From the NCBI RefSeq assembly GCF_001995215.1, contig NZ_MUXN01000014.1, forward strand, positions 1 to 56,906: a stretch of 56,906 nt of DNA, in the 5' to 3' direction. Below are positions 56,876-56,906 of this stretch, in pieces. This DNA comes from Amycolatopsis azurea DSM 43854. GTDB taxonomy: Bacteria; Actinomycetota; Actinomycetes; Mycobacteriales; Pseudonocardiaceae. The notes beneath the pieces were generated by a model. It ran no database searches and was not told where the DNA came from. It saw nothing but the letters and a program-made list of their open reading frames with translations. How positions within the stretch are numbered: the first letter of the stretch is position 1; each line of letters opens with the position of its first letter. Made by a program: the position numbers and the translations under genes.

Positions 56876-56906
56876 GCACTTGCGTTTAGCGGGCTAATCG
56901 TGATCC
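56876..56906. repeat. Modular palindrome, copy 36 (cut by window end)
   Basis: Left arm CACTTGCGTTTAG, spacer CGGG, right arm CTAATCGTGATCC, reaching the last base of the window. Confidence 0.83.

Noticed and set aside
55191..56906. eccB or eccE within the window
   Set aside because: No frame fits; eccB is expected beyond the right edge as in mycobacteria, and ESX-4 systems lack eccE.

Overview
The window is high-GC actinobacterial chromosome, most likely Amycolatopsis or a close relative in the Pseudonocardiales. This rests on the gene content (WhiB3/WhiD, BldM, a MatB plus fused carboxyltransferase pair, an ESX-4-type type VII locus) and on gene order. From memory of the M. tuberculosis map, the backbone follows sigD-whiB3-groEL1-groES-tsaD-rimI-tsaB-tsaE-alr-nnr-glmS-glmM-rpsI-rplM-esxT/U-Rv3446c-eccC4-eccD4-mycP4. 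Accessory blocks are inserted into that backbone. I saw no tRNA, rRNA, transposase, phage gene or CRISPR array.

Layout. 0-3.5 kb: developmental regulators (5' tip of a sigma factor gene, BldM, a helical protein, a MerR-type regulator, WhiB3). 3.5-6.2 kb: groEL/groES with a CIRCE operator. 6.2-9.8 kb: UbiA prenyltransferase, a HAD phosphatase and a secreted cell-wall amidase. 9.9-14.5 kb: a surface-anchoring module (GT2 glycosyltransferase, exosortase-like protease, a protein with an exosortase-type tail, a 59-residue LAATG protein) and a UDP-GlcNAc 2-epimerase. 14.5-23.5 kb: the t6A genes tsaD-rimI-tsaB and tsaE-hydrolase-alr, split by matB and a fused carboxyltransferase. 23.5-30.4 kb: a sugar operon (DeoR, xylulokinase, ABC ATPase), nnr and glmS. 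31.5-41.4 kb: two paralogous three-gene cassettes (EspC-like protein, about 800-residue modular protein, small protein with an acidic tail) flanking an ACP, acyl-AMP ligase and P450-like trio. 41.4-46 kb: glmM, rpsI, rplM, a lipoprotein and a DUF4333 protein. 46-56.9 kb: the ESX-4-type core (two WXG100 proteins, an acidic-tail protein, an Hsp70-like Rv3446c-type protein, EccC, EccD, MycP). EccB is not in the window.

Two signals stand out. First, about 36 copies of a short modular palindrome (core TTTAGCCCGCTAAA, variable 8-13 nt arms drawn from a small set) are scattered between genes, over the stop codons of four genes, and inside five reading frames. The in-gene copies all lie in the one stop-free frame or carry the same TAG to TTG change. 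Second, the two cassettes look like a matched pair of type VII secretion substrates. Their EspC-like members carry YxxxD/E at the same residues (87-91). The large proteins share a beta-rich middle and a C-terminal tail. The third genes share an acidic C-terminal tail that recurs in a protein inside the ESX core. An almost identical 27-nt sequence sits 75-85 nt upstream of both cassettes. Together they suggest one co-regulated secretion system whose effectors are not, to my knowledge, described.
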